Made by a program: the position numbers and the translations under genes
NCBI GenBank assembly: GCA_028455995.1
Contig: JABELC010000003.1
Coordinates: 1,612,001 to 1,676,000, forward strand
Length of the DNA stretch: 64,000 bases
DNA from: Scleromitrula shiraiana
Lineage: Eukaryota; Ascomycota; Leotiomycetes; Helotiales; Sclerotiniaceae
Direction: 5' to 3'
Notes under the pieces: generated by a model
What the model saw: the letters and a program-made list of their open reading frames with translations, nothing else
What the model was told of the DNA's origin: nothing
Database searches by the model: none
In this document: piece after piece, positions 38,915 to 49,873 of the stretch
Numbering within the stretch: position 1 is the first letter of the stretch
How the letters are laid out: the number at the start of each line of letters is the position of its first letter

Positions 38915-38951
38915 ATTGCATAATACGTATAGCTTTGACGCTCCGGTACAT

Positions 38952-38958
38952 CGGGCCG
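38952..38958. promoter_or_regulatory. CGGGCCG motif upstream of the C-S lyase gene
   Basis: CGGNCCG copy in the short 117-bp gap between the GliN-like stop and the GliI-like start, in the context TCGGGCCGTTC. Candidate regulator site. Confidence 0.45.
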
Positions 38959-39031
38959 TTCTTCAGATACATTGAGCATCAATACTCGGTCATATATCTT
39001 GAGTTAGTTCTAGGTTTCCAAAAATCCTATA

Positions 39032-40698
39032 ATGAATAAGTCAGGTACAATGGCGAATACAAATAGTCTTTCTAAGCGAATGCGCGATAGTGTTGAGTCC
39101 ATGCTACCCTACATTGCTGCCACGATTTCTGAAAGAATATCTACAGCTACAGCAAAAATAGATCTTGCAACAGCTGAGAATTGGCTCATCCGACCAGAGC
39201 TTCTTGAAATATGCCAAGAAGCCATCAATCAGAACCTGACCCCTGATGTAAGTGGAGCCACATCTCGTTAATCTGTTCTTTTTGTTGAGCAATTATTCAT
39301 AGAAATTCTCCTACCCACGTGGATTTGGTGGTGAACCTAGCGCTTTGGAAGCTTTAGCATCATTCTTTAACACCTATTTCTATCCACACATTCCTGTCAA
39401 TCCAAATCATATTGTCATAACACCAGGAGCGAGTAGCTGTCTCGACACACTCTTATATAACATCTGTGATGATGGTGATAGTGTTCTTGTTCCAGCTCCA
39501 TACTGGAGTTAGTATATCCAGTTCCCATGCATTCTATCTGATAGAATAATCATATACTGACTATGCGGTAGATGGGTTTGATCACCATTTCCATCTTCGC
39601 TCTTCCGTCGTCGTTGTCCCCGTGTATTCATTCCCTTCCCATAAATTAAGTGGGATTGAAAGACTCAGGAAAACATTGTCAATAGATTTGATATCTGCGC
39701 TCAACCATGAGTACTCATCTCATCCAGATCCAAGCCGCATCAAAGCTCTGGTTCTCACAAATCCACATAATCCTTTTTCGCTATGCTATTCACCCTCCGT
39801 ACTGCGTCATTGCATGTCTTGGTGTCACAAGCGTGGCATCCATTTCGTGAGTGATGAAATGTATGCACTTTCAACCATTTCCACTCATTCCGAGAATTCA
39901 GAAGTAATACCTTTTATTTCCGCATTGAAAGTAGCAGGGGCGAAGAATGAGGGCGTGGAGGGGAGTGAATGCACCCCAGCGGAGATAATAGACGTCGATT
40001 ATAGTAAAACACATGTGATTTGGGGCATGAGTAAGGATTTCGCAGCAAGTGGAACTAGAATGGTGGGTTTGAAACATGAGTTTTGTTCTAGTAATTCGCT
40101 TTATATCTTCTCACTTCCAAGTCATGTTATTATGCAAAGAAGATCAAGTCTGACGTTCTGATAGGGATGCATAGTAACGCAAAACTCGGCACTGCGCACG
40201 GGAATGGCCCTTTTAAATAGCACCACAGTATCATCACTCACCACTATCTTTACAACGAGCTTCCTCACATCTCGCCGTCTTCCCGCGTTGATAGCTCTCA
40301 ACAGCGCGCGCCTGACCTCATCGTTCACCATTCTTCGCTCATACTTACAACTCTGGGATGTGGAGTACATTCCCCCAACTGCGGGTTTATATGTTTTTGC
40401 ACGTCTGGGAAAACATATCACAACAGACTATCTGGAGGATGATATGATAAAAAGACTAAACAAGGCTGGGGTTTTGGTTGCTGGGGGAAAAACATTCAAA
40501 ATGAAAGAGTTAGGAAAAGGGTGGATACGAATCACATTTTCGATACCAGAGAAGTTATTGATAAAGGGTTTGCAGAAAATAGAGAAATGTTTATTTGATG
40601 GAGGTGTAGTAATTAATGACAATAAGAGAAAGGTATTTGGAGGCCAAAAGGAACTGGGCGAAGTCGAATCATGGAATAAGCGTGCTAAGGTTAAATAA
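39032..40698 (+). CDS. gliI: GliI-like PLP-dependent C-S bond lyase (aminotransferase class I/II fold)
   Basis: Four exons (39032-39247, 39303-39507, 39572-40062, 40165-40698) give 481 aa with closed phases. It resembles ACC-synthase-like class I/II aminotransferases: A-E-N-W-L near 48, Y-P-R-G-F-G-G near 76 (substrate/cofactor region), T-P-G-A-S-S at the PLP phosphate site, P-A-P-Y-W-N, L-T-N-P-H-N-P, S-D-E-M-Y, and S-K-D-F with the PLP-binding lysine at residue 295, followed by S-G-T-R-M-G-C. GliI-type enzymes cleave the two cysteinyl C-S bonds to give the dithiol. The S-K-D-F to M-G-C junction is formed by splicing at 40062/40165, supporting the intron call. Translational start could also be the Met seven codons in (39050). 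Confidence 0.88.
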
Positions 40699-40915
40699 CC
40701 CACAAATAGGGCATATTTCATTTATAAATCCTCGTCAAAAATTCATCACAAGCATTATAACTCTAGTTCGACAGACTTCAAAATTCAGAAACGCGATACA
40801 TAAAGATAAACACGTGTTAGTTTGATCGTAATGGTGACATATTACTGCAACTCTAAATTGTTTTTCTTTGAGTTCCACAAGCAAGGACGGTCTTAATAAG
40901 TCAGTAGCTATATAA

Positions 40916-40980
40916 GGAATTGCCCTGATACTCTTTTATCGCCTGGAGGTTAAGACGAAAGAGTATTATGTGACAATTCC
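40916..40980. repeat. Imperfect hairpin between the convergent GliI- and GliT-like genes
   Basis: GGAATTG...TACTCTTT pairs with AAAGAGTA...CAATTCC across a short loop. It lies in the 459-bp region between two convergent 3' ends. It may affect 3'-end formation or be a remnant of a small inverted-repeat element. Confidence 0.4.
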
Positions 40981-41157
40981 CATTAGATAATTTCTGAATT
41001 TTCGAACCAGCTTCATGGATACGTACGATAAGGGAACATCATGTCAGGGTCTGCTCGACTTATATTGTAGCACTTAACAACTTAAAAATATATTGGAGAT
41101 ATTAGGATCGTATTACACCGTATTCGGAATTCGTTATTGCGTTCTTATAACCTAACA

Positions 41158-42320
41158 TTACAACCTAGGTTCTGATTGTAATTGTCCTGCAAGCCCACCA
41201 GCACCTAATCCTCCCATCGCCATAGCGATACCAACGGCTTTCATGGGGGTTGCACAATCTCCAATTGCAAAAACACCATGTACACTGCTTTCATGGAAGG
41301 GTTGGGTAGTTTTGATATCTCCTTGCTCCGTCAACTCTAGTGCGAGCTGCTGTGCAAATGGGCCATTTATTTCGGTCTTCGGCTTATGTGCCTGTTGTTA
41401 AAGTAAAGAAAATAAAATGTTAGCAATGTCTAAATGATTATCGATAAAATGATTGAAAAAGTTTTTAGCATACTAGAAATCCTTCCGTGATTTGTTCCCC
41501 ATCCTCTAAAGTAACGATGATTTCCGCTTTGTTAGGTCCTTTGTGCAAACGTGTAATTCGACGGTTATCGACTTCAATTTCACCCACTGCGGCGACTTGG
41601 ATTTTTTCGCCCAATTCGTTGTCACCATCAGAGTAGATGGTTACTTTGCTCGCGAGACGTTTGGCCATTCGTGCTAAGTGCATAGCTCCGAATACATTAC
41701 CCATGTCACCAATTGCAAGTACACCAGCAGAGGCCGCACCGCGTTCCTGTATCCTTATGTTAGCCCTTCTTATTTCACTGTTATTAATTCAATTCTATTA
41801 AAATACCTCGTAGCCGTGACAGAAAAGGCAGTGATATCTGCGATATTTGAGTTAGCATAAATTTCCCAATTTCGCGTCTTATTGATCAAAAAAGGAGGGG
41901 CTAGACTGACATTGAATAGCCCCACAAATCGCTGTATCCTTGAATTTCCGGAGGCACATCGCGAACACCCGTTGCTAGTACGAGTTTTCGTCCCTCCCAT
42001 ACTTTGCCGGTAACATCAGTTGCTTGGAAAGTTCCAGATGGCATCTTTGCTACACTGTCAATTTTTGTATCTGCGAAACTAATCGTTTCGTATCGAGCCA
42101 AAATATCATCACGCGCCTTTGCACGAAATTCCGCTGGCGACCGGTGGTCCCAAGTGGCAACATTGTGCATGTGTTGAGATCGAGCATTGCGATACAAACC
42201 TGAATCGAAAACTACTGCTGTATAGAGTTGACGCGCGAGGCCAGTGGCTACAGAGAGTCCACCTGGACCACCGCCAATAATGAGAACGTCGAGAAGAGCT
42301 CCAGTTGCAGTTGCTGCCAT
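41158..42320 (-). CDS. gliT: GliT-like dithiol oxidase (thioredoxin-reductase-like flavoprotein)
   Basis: Four exons on the minus strand: 41911-42320, 41807-41837 (31 nt), 41474-41746 and 41158-41391; 315 aa from the ATG at 42320. The FAD site L-I-I-G-G-G-P-G-G-L-S is at about residues 11-21. The redox motif C-L-F-C (Cys140, Cys143) is assembled by the 31-nt micro-exon, followed by H-G-Y-E-E-R-G. The second nucleotide region I-G-D-M-G-N-V and the final F-A-I-G-D-C-A-T-P are present. GliT-type enzymes form the transannular disulfide and give self-resistance. An in-frame ATG at 42407 would add 29 residues beginning with a hydrophobic, leader-like stretch. I prefer 42320 because it matches the usual family start, but the upstream start cannot be excluded. 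Confidence 0.87.
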
Positions 42321-42429
42321 TGTTGAGTTTAATCCTATGTTCGAATTGGAAGTAAAGTTCAGAAAATTAGGAACGGCTTGGAGATGAAAAAGGAAGGAGA
42401 GGTTCATGGAGAAAATTGTTAAGAGGAAA

Positions 42430-42466
42430 AGCAGATGCAATGATTGATTCAATCATTGCATCTGCT
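42430..42466. repeat. Perfect 37-bp palindrome at the 5' side of the GliT-like gene
   Basis: Two perfect 18-bp arms (42430-42447 and 42449-42466) around a single central base. It lies 23 bp upstream of the upper possible ATG (42407) and 110 bp upstream of the preferred one, within the divergent GliT/GliM promoter or the GliT 5' UTR. Function unknown; it could form an RNA hairpin or be a dimeric protein-binding site. Confidence 0.85.
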
Positions 42467-42487
42467 TAGTAAGGTTACAACCTGCAG

Positions 42488-42494
42488 CGGACCG
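42488..42494. promoter_or_regulatory. CGGACCG motif in the GliT/GliM divergent promoter
   Basis: CGGNCCG copy in the context GCGGACCGTAACTTTTT, very similar to the CGGCCCGTTACTT copies in the pump promoter. A related TTACGGGCCC lies at about 42520-42529. It stands between the two divergent genes. Confidence 0.52.
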
Positions 42495-42658
42495 TAACTT
42501 TTTGTTCAAATTACCAGCCTTACGGGCCCTTAAGTAATTGATTCACTGTTGCTTATTAATAAGACAAGCCATGTAGTGAATTTGGATATATCTTCAGTCC
42601 CAGTGGAATGCTATTGTTTCAAAAATAGTTTAGCCTCTCTTATACATGTTATGCCAAA

Positions 42659-43970
42659 ATGACTACTGATGAATCAAACATTGGTGATGTAGGAACGTCA
42701 CTCGAGAAACTCATTCCATCTTTGAAAGCATCTCTCGAATTTCTCACGTCGAATGGTACCCAAAAACAGTTAGATTCGATATTTCACAACGATGGAAGAT
42801 TACCCAACAAGAGGTTAATGGCCATGGCGTCAGAAACAATCGATCTGCTTCATCAGATTGAGCAACAACTAGAGCCTAGCCACCTAGTTTTGGCCGACCA
42901 TTTCTTAGGTAAGGCTTCTATTGCTATATATTCGTGAAACTTAACTGACATTAATTATTTATCCAGGCTACACGAACACAAAATGTCTTTGTGCCGCTGT
43001 GGAACTCAAAATAGCTGATATTCTTGCCGATGGCTCGCTAGACTTGAATGCACTAGCACTAGCAAGCAAAGCTCGAGCAGATAGATTAGGCCAAATCATG
43101 AGGCCCCTATACAACAACGGAATTTTTAACTTTGACCCCGAAACTGAAACATATTCTAACAATCGTACCTCAACTCTTCTTGAAAGTGATCACTGGACAG
43201 GCTGGGCTAACTGGGTGGATCTCTACGGTAACGAATTTTATGATATTGCCCGCGGGATTCCTGCTTCGATCAAAGAAGACGCCGTTCGCTCAGGAGCCCA
43301 GATTAATTTTAATACTGACAACAATATGTTCACATATTTTCAGTCTCAGGGTTGGCTTCCTCGGCTTCACAGAACTCTTGGTGCGGGTTCTACCGCCATG
43401 TCACCTGGTATTCTTAAAGATTATCCGTGGCACGAGATTGGCGACAAAACAGTATTGGATATTGGGGGTGGCGGCGGTGCACTGATTGCTTCATTGTTAC
43501 GGGAACAAAAACACATGAAGGGGGGCGTTTTTGATCTTGCTAGTGTTATTGATCATATCAAACCATTTTTCTCTGCTGGTGGACAATATGCTGATCTCTC
43601 TGGCCGCGTACCAGTTCAGAATTTGATTGCTGGTAATTTTATGGAAGCAATCCCTTCATTTCAGGTATATGTCATGAAATGGGTGCTACACGACTGGGTA
43701 GATTCTGATGCGCTCAAGATTTTACAAAACATCCGGAAAGCCATCATACCCGGACCCAAGAGCAGACTAATCGTTCTTGAGAGTATCTTGGCAGATGGCA
43801 GAATGGGGAGATTAAGTCGATATGGAGATATCAATATGATGATGACGGCAAAAGGTCGTGAAAGAACGGAAACTCAGTGGAGAAATCTCATGCAACAGGC
43901 GGGATGGAGAGTTACAAGCATATATCCCATGAGAAACTCTTGGGTACAAGCCATCGAGTTAAAACTTTGA
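42659..43970 (+). CDS. gliM: GliM-like O-methyltransferase
   Basis: Two exons (42659-42908 and 42967-43970) give 417 aa. The N-terminal half is helical and matches the dimerisation region of plant/fungal class II O-methyltransferases. The SAM-binding motif V-L-D-I-G-G-G-G-G-A-L is at about residue 245-255. The catalytic-His region reads M-K-W-V-L-H-D-W (His about 325), followed by R-L-I-V-L-E and the typical D-I-N-M-M-M-T-A-K-G-R-E-R-T helix. In gliotoxin-type clusters GliM methylates a hydroxyl on the aromatic or tailored ring. It diverges from the GliT-like gene and is followed by the GST gene in the same direction. Confidence 0.88.
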
Positions 43971-44372
43971 TATCGATTCAAGAACTTGGCTTTAGTTATG
44001 TTATTAGATGCCAGTATTCCGAACTCAAACTTGCCAGTCTTGTTTCATTCAGCGCTCCTAATAGTTTCATCTCAAGGCCTCAATCTACCGATTCTTTTCA
44101 AGCATTTTCTTTAACACAAGTTATCCAATGAGATTAACTCTATAGACCTAGTGATTCTATTATCACTTTGCATGCGTTAGCACTTTTCATTACAAGACCG
44201 GAATTGCGGGATCTTCGGACGGTTTCCTACTATTCGGTACCATTTCTCGGAGGCCTGTCTTCAGATACCAGGAGATATATCTAGCTGATCAACTTGCAAA
44301 CTGTAATTTCCACAACATAAGTCTTCTCTATCTACCTGCATTGCAAACCATATATCAATAAATTGATAAATT
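43971..44372. other. Promoter region of the GST gene
   Basis: About 400 bp. No CGGNCCG motif occurs, but CGGACGG (about 44217-44223) and CGGTACC (about 44236-44242) are CGG-containing variants. Confidence 0.45.
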
Positions 44373-45313
44373 ATGGCCAACACTGTCACTTTGCTTGATG
44401 GCACAACACGTGAGAACGGTGAAGTAGTCATTGGAGATCTCGAATATGATAGCCGAGTTGCTCTTTATATAATCAAAGGTTTTAGAAGACATTCCTGGCT
44501 GTTTACACTTCACTAAATTACCGTGTAGCCGATGAGACATCCTATATCAACTACATCAAGCCACTTATTCTGGCATTAGAATTGAACATACCTCATGTGC
44601 TTTCGTGTATTGATACAAAATCGGAATGGTTTCGCCGCATCCACCCAGAGCGTTATGTTCCATCACTGAAGGACCGAGATCCTGTCACTGGGGAGGAAGT
44701 TATTGTATTTGAGGGTACAGCATGTTTGCAATATCTTGCGGATCGATGGGACAAAAATGGAGATTGGACAGGACGCACTGCAAAAGAGAAAGGAGATGTG
44801 TTGAGCTGGACAGCATATCAGACTGCAGGCATTGGGTAAGTTTGATAGAAAATTATCATAATAATAAGCTGAACAGTAGAGTTAATTGAAGTACAGTGCC
44901 ACAGCAAAGTACTGGCTCTATTTTCTTAAAGGGTATCCTACTCGAGCAAATCCAGTACAATTGCCACGCACCATAGAGAAGTATGACTTCCATTTTCTCT
45001 CGTCTATTTCAATTGAAAGAGATTTAGGCTTACTAATCCACTATCTTTATGCTAAAGGCTTCATGCAAACACTCTCCGGCAATGGGATATTCTCGAGGCC
45101 CGATTGTCTCTTCCATCACAAAATTACATTGCACTCAAAGACAGGCCTACTATCGCTGATATTTCTTACTTCCCTTTTGCGATGCCATGGATGTTCAAGT
45201 TTCTTGGTGTGGATGTTAAAAACTGGCCAGCAATTGAGAAGTGGGGTGAGAGAATGCTGGAGCGAGAAGCCGTTAAAATTATCATGGAGAAGGGACCAAA
45301 GTTTGGGCATTAG
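44373..45313 (+). CDS. gliG: GliG-like glutathione S-transferase
   Basis: Four exons (44373-44478, 44529-44835, 44897-44980, 45058-45313) give 250 aa. The N-terminal thioredoxin-fold half contains Y-I-N-Y-I-K-P-L-I-L-A-L-E-L, H-P-E-R-Y-V-P-S-L and V-F-E-G-T-A-C-L-Q-Y-L-A-D, the E-S/G-T-type glutathione-binding element. The C-terminal helical half has R-P-T-I-A-D-I-S-Y-F-P, the conserved N-capping box of GSTs. In gliotoxin biosynthesis GliG conjugates two glutathiones to the activated diketopiperazine, introducing the sulfur. The N-terminal extension (about 35 residues before the usual GST start) is longer than in many GSTs, but is similar in layout to GliG-type enzymes. Confidence 0.85.
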
Positions 45314-45712
45314 ATCAGAGTAAAAGCTCTTTGTTTCCCAGAATGATAAGAATAAAGTAGCGACTAAGCTTGAACTTTGTGTTTCCTATGCTTGACAGGT
45401 TTAGATTACTCATCAAACTTCACGCTTTGATAGATTCAAGTTCATGTACATTGTACCGTCCCGGTATTACTCAGATGACGTGACTTTGGTATTATGTAAA
45501 CCTGGTGGCTAACACATTTCTCGCGAGAAACATACTCTGTGATGACATCGTATATCCCGACCGGTGGCCGAAAGTCTGCGGCAACGGGGCGCGACACTAT
45601 ATCCTAGTATTCGAAACTCCCGACTGTGGGTGAGAAATCCAGGTCCTAAGAGCCATCCATGTATAGATATAAATGAAAATCATGTGGAATATAAGATAGC
45701 GAAAAAATCTTT
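45314..45712. other. Promoter region of the GliC-like P450 gene
   Basis: About 400 bp with CGG-rich words (ACCGTCCCGGT near 45455; CCCGACCGGTGGCCG near 45557) but no exact CGGNCCG. No ORF is supportable. Confidence 0.45.
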
Positions 45713-47393
45713 ATGAGCAATTCAGCATACACAATGGCGGTCAAACTACTCGAAAGCGGTACTCCGTACTCCACTTGGGTCTTACCATCTATTCTTCTAC
45801 TCATGAGTATTTATGGAATATCATTGATCAAGCCGCTTGATATCTTATCGTTCGTTCTCCATGTAAGCAATAGTTACGATGTTTTCCGCCCAACATCCGG
45901 ATTAATAAATATAGATTTTTCTATGCTGGAAATACCCAGTCAGAAGTGTACGCGATCATACGACCATTCCTACAGCGCACTATAGCTTTCCCAATGGCCA
46001 AGGCGACGCAGCCAAATTCATACACGGAAAGGAGAATAGTTTGAGGTGGGAGAAGGAGTATGGGCCGATATATCGCATTTGGTCTGGGAGAACACCAGAA
46101 ACGTGAGTAGTTATATTCAGGAACACTTCCTCAAACAATGTAACGATCATCTACTCATCAGTTAATAGCATATTAACACAACCTGAGCATATCCAAGAAG
46201 CGTTCAAAGATTCCGATAAGCACTTTAAAGCTATCAACAACAATTCAGGTTATCTCATGAGTGAGATCTTAGGTAAATGCGTTGGATTGATCAGCGGACA
46301 GGAATGGAAGCGTGTTCGAGCAGTGTGCGAACGCCCATTTCTGAGACCAGCAATCGGACAGTATATCTGTGATATGGAACGCCGCACAAGCAAACACTTC
46401 GATGATTTGTGGTTGAATTCTAAACTTTCAGAGGGGTTGATCGATCCCGCCCTAGATCTAAAATATCTACCATTCTGGATTATAGCTGAAATCACATACG
46501 GCGAACTTCCCCTAGAAATGGAAATGGAATTGAAAACACTTGCGCCGAAAAGAGAAGCGCTATTCAAGCATGTTATCGCAGGAGGACTTCCGCGGTTCAA
46601 ATGGTCTCAATACCTCCCAACAGTGGCAAATAAAGAGCTGGCATTTTTCAAAACTCAATGGAAATCCTTCAACCGCCGTGTTCTGGAACATGTCATCAAG
46701 AATGAAATCAATGCTCCTCTTATAAAAATGTACGAAGCTGTCAACGCGAAGGAGATATCTGAAGAACAACTTCTCCAGACCCTAGATGAAATGCTTTTCG
46801 CGAACCTCGACGTGACCTTGGGTGGGGTATCATGGAATCTTGTCTTCCTCGCCTCACATCCAGCAGTTCAAGAGCGACTACGAGCAGAAGTCCAGTCGAA
46901 TCGCCAAAAAGGCAGCGAAGCATTTTCTAAATATCTCCTTAACTCCTCCACATTCCTCGCAGCATTTATTTCCGAATCCTCTCGTCTGCGTCCCCTTGCT
47001 GCATTTTCGGTTCCACAGGCAATTCCAACAGCTAGAGTGATCGGAGGATATTACTTTCCGGCTGGCACAAATTTTATAGTAGATTCATACGCACTGAATC
47101 AACGGAATTCATATTGGGGTGAAGATTCTAAAACTTTCAGACCGGGAAGATTCTTTGAGCGTACGGCTGTTCAAGCCAGGTACAATTTTTGGAGGTTTGG
47201 TTTTGGTCCGAGACAGTGCATGGGAAAATATATTGCAGATCTTATGATCAGAATTTTGCTTGTAAAGATTGTAGAAGAGGTTGTACTCAGCATGGATATG
47301 ACCGAGGAAGATTGGGAGAGAGATATGGAGACTTGGATCAATCATCCTCAGATGAAGTTGAAATGGAAAGTACCAAGAACTACTGAAAAGTAA
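45713..47393 (+). CDS. gliC: GliC-like cytochrome P450
   Basis: Three exons (45713-45862, 45915-46102, 46169-47393) give 520 aa. An N-terminal membrane helix is at about residues 18-36. Helix I carries F-A-N-L-D-V-T-L-G-G-V-S-W, a variant of the usual oxygen-activating motif that I associate with GliC/SirC-type P450s. ExxR is E-S-S-R near residue 385, and the heme motif F-G-F-G-P-R-Q-C-M-G-K is near 455. GliC-type enzymes hydroxylate the alpha carbons of the diketopiperazine, generating the electrophile that glutathione attacks. Its position right after the GST fits this pairing. The second acceptor (46168) is chosen because the nearer AG leads straight into a stop. Confidence 0.87.
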
Positions 47394-48085
47394 TATTCTG
47401 GTTAGGCGTAGGGTAAATTGATGTTGAACATCAGCTTTTGAGAAACATTACCTTCACTTAATGCAAAACAGTTTATCTTCAATTATATAGACAAACCTTA
47501 TTCCAAAACCACATGATAAAAACATACAAAGACTGATACTGTTACAGAGTTATCCCATACAATACAGCTCTTTTTCCAATCCATTTGGAGTTATATATAT
47601 TTGAAACAGCTTCTAAGTTTTCTCAGTTCTTCAATCAGAGTTTGAGATTTGATCTGACTATCAGATTATTTGATCTACCATCGTTTGACTCGATAGACCC
47701 AATAGGATGATCGTCAAATCAAGAAGATTATCTGATGTCATCTGTCTACTAGCAATGAATACTTTGAGGATATACTTAAGTCTCTACGCATGCAACTCCT
47801 GCAAACTTCGCTTTAAAGAACAATCTGCTTCTAAACGTCACTTGTGTGACATGATTCTAAGCATGCTGTGCAACTTGATATGGGGTAGGAGATAAAAGGC
47901 CGGACCGGTCGGCATGTTACGGCAGCCGTCTTAAACGCCAAGCCAGTCATTGGGCCTCAGTTGGAAAAGTTCCGGAAGATCATAGATCTAGAATGGGGGA
48001 TCTTGATACTATAACTCACGAAAGATGTGCATTATACTGCTCCTCAAAACTCTCGAAAAGAATTTATTGTCACATCATTTCTACA
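47394..48085. other. Intergenic region between the two right-arm P450 genes
   Basis: About 690 bp. A short ORF at 47707-47895 has no recognisable features. The 3' half holds the promoter of the downstream P450 with a CGGACCG motif. Confidence 0.45.
47901..47907. promoter_or_regulatory. CGGACCG motif upstream of the last cluster P450
   Basis: CGGNCCG copy in the GC-rich palindromic context GGCCGGACCGGTCGGC, about 180 bp before the start codon. Candidate regulator site. Confidence 0.52.
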
Positions 48086-49873
48086 ATGTCTAGCCTGATA
48101 GAATATTCCCACCCTAGAGACCTTGTCTCTACTGTTGGAATCGTGGGCCTCTTTATCATCGCATATATCGCACATTGCTTTATCCAAAATGCTCGCCTAA
48201 GCCATTTTAGAGGGCCTCCAACAACAGGATTTTCAAAATTCTGGTTGTTGAGGACATTGACTGCCGGCAAGATGCACCTTGAATTCCAAAAAGTGAACCA
48301 GAAATATGGTAAGTAGACTCCCTATCAAGCTTTTCAATACTTCGATATGTTATTCTTAACTTCTTTGATAAAAGGCAAGACTGCACGTATTGGACCGCAA
48401 ACTCTTCTTACATCCGATGTGGAATATGTGCGTCGTATAAACACTCAGCGGAGTCTTTACGGTCGATCCGACTGGTATAAGGGAGGAAGATTTGTTCCAA
48501 ATGAAGACACCCTTCTCAGTATGACAGACGATGATGAGCACAAGGCTCTACGTATGAAAATGGCACCTGGAGTATGTGTTTCACTCTATATTTCCTCTAT
48601 AACTGACGAATTACAGTTCAATATCAAAGTGGAAAATGAGCGGGTTGAGAGTAGTATTGATGGTCAGCTTACCATCATGCTTGATTTAATCAAACAGAAG
48701 TACATCTCAAACATCGATAGTGGTGTATTCAGGCCGCTTGACTGGGGTTATCTGGCAAGCTATTTTGGTATTGATTCCATCACCGATATTGCATTTAGCG
48801 AAGCGTTGGGTGATGTAAAGGAGGATGCGGATAAGTTTAACTTTCTTCATAATATGGAGAGCAACTTACCCACAATGTCAGCCTTCACCTGCTATACGTG
48901 GATGTTGACGCTATTGCAATTGCCATGGATTGAAAGACAAATTGCTCCGAGTCCCGACGATAAGAGTCCATTTGGAAATGTGATGGGGTAAGCTGGGTTC
49001 TTTGTTGTTCCATAGAGTGATGCATTTTCTTCTGCCTCGCATACGTTGCATATCAGTGATAACAATATTTCATAGATTTGCTCGAAGATGTGCGAGCGAG
49101 CGTTTTGGGCCAAATAAAGTTGTCCGCCGTGACATGCTTGGTGCCTTCCTTCGCCACGGAATGAATCATGGAGAAGCTGAGAGAGGTGGTCTTCTGCAAC
49201 TGTTTGTTACACAATTATCCATTTCTTTACTAAAGCCCTCTAACCATAGTTTAGGGTAGCTGGATCTGACACTGTGGCTACTGCTCTGCGTGCTACAGTC
49301 CTCTGGATTTGTACCAACCCTGTTGTCGTTACTCGCCTTCGGGAAGAACTTGAAGCAGCTGGTATCTCTAGAAATCGCCCAACAAATGAGATTATTTCCA
49401 ATGTTAAGGCTCGTAGCATCCCCTACCTTGTAGCAACCATTAAAGAAGGGTTGAGAATACACCCACCAGTAGTGGGGATGTTGGAGATGCAAGCTAAATC
49501 TGATGATGTGCTTGCAGATGGCAGAAAAGTGCCTGCAGGAACAAAAATTGGTGTCTCAACGTGGGCGGTTTTACGTGATCCTGACACATTTGGAGAAGAT
49601 GCCGAGCTGTTCCGTCCTGAACGATGGCTCGAGATAAAAGACGAGGAGCAAAAGAAGAAAATGGATCGCGCGGTGGATTTGGTTTTCAGCGCTGGAAGGT
49701 TCATTTGCATGGGTCGCGAAATTGCTATGACTCAATGCTTGAAAGTGATTACAGAAATTTTCTACCGCTTCGATATTGTGGTGGCAGACCCTCAAAAACC
49801 ATGGCACAGCGTTGCCTATGGAATTTTCTGCCAACATGACCAGTGGGTTCGTTTCTCGGAGCGCAAATTGTGA
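48086..49873 (+). CDS. Cytochrome P450 monooxygenase (cluster P450 no. 3; pisatin-demethylase-like class)
   Basis: Five exons (48086-48308, 48375-48571, 48617-48987, 49076-49201, 49255-49873) give 511 aa. An N-terminal helix (about 14-32) anchors it to the ER. The segment Y-G-K-T-A-R-I-G-P is typical of the pisatin-demethylase-like class. Helix I shows the canonical A-G-S-D-T-V-A-T, created at the exon 4/5 junction. ExxR is E-G-L-R near 370, and the heme motif is F-S-A-G-R-F-I-C-M-G near 450. The final W-V-R-F is usual. It is the right-most gene I assign to the cluster. A role in ring oxidation or other scaffold tailoring is inferred; the product type is not predictable. Confidence 0.88.

Noticed and set aside
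47707..47895. Small ORF between the two right-arm P450 genes with several Cys/His
   Set aside because: The Cys and His do not form a consistent zinc-finger spacing, and the ORF lies in the promoter of the next gene.
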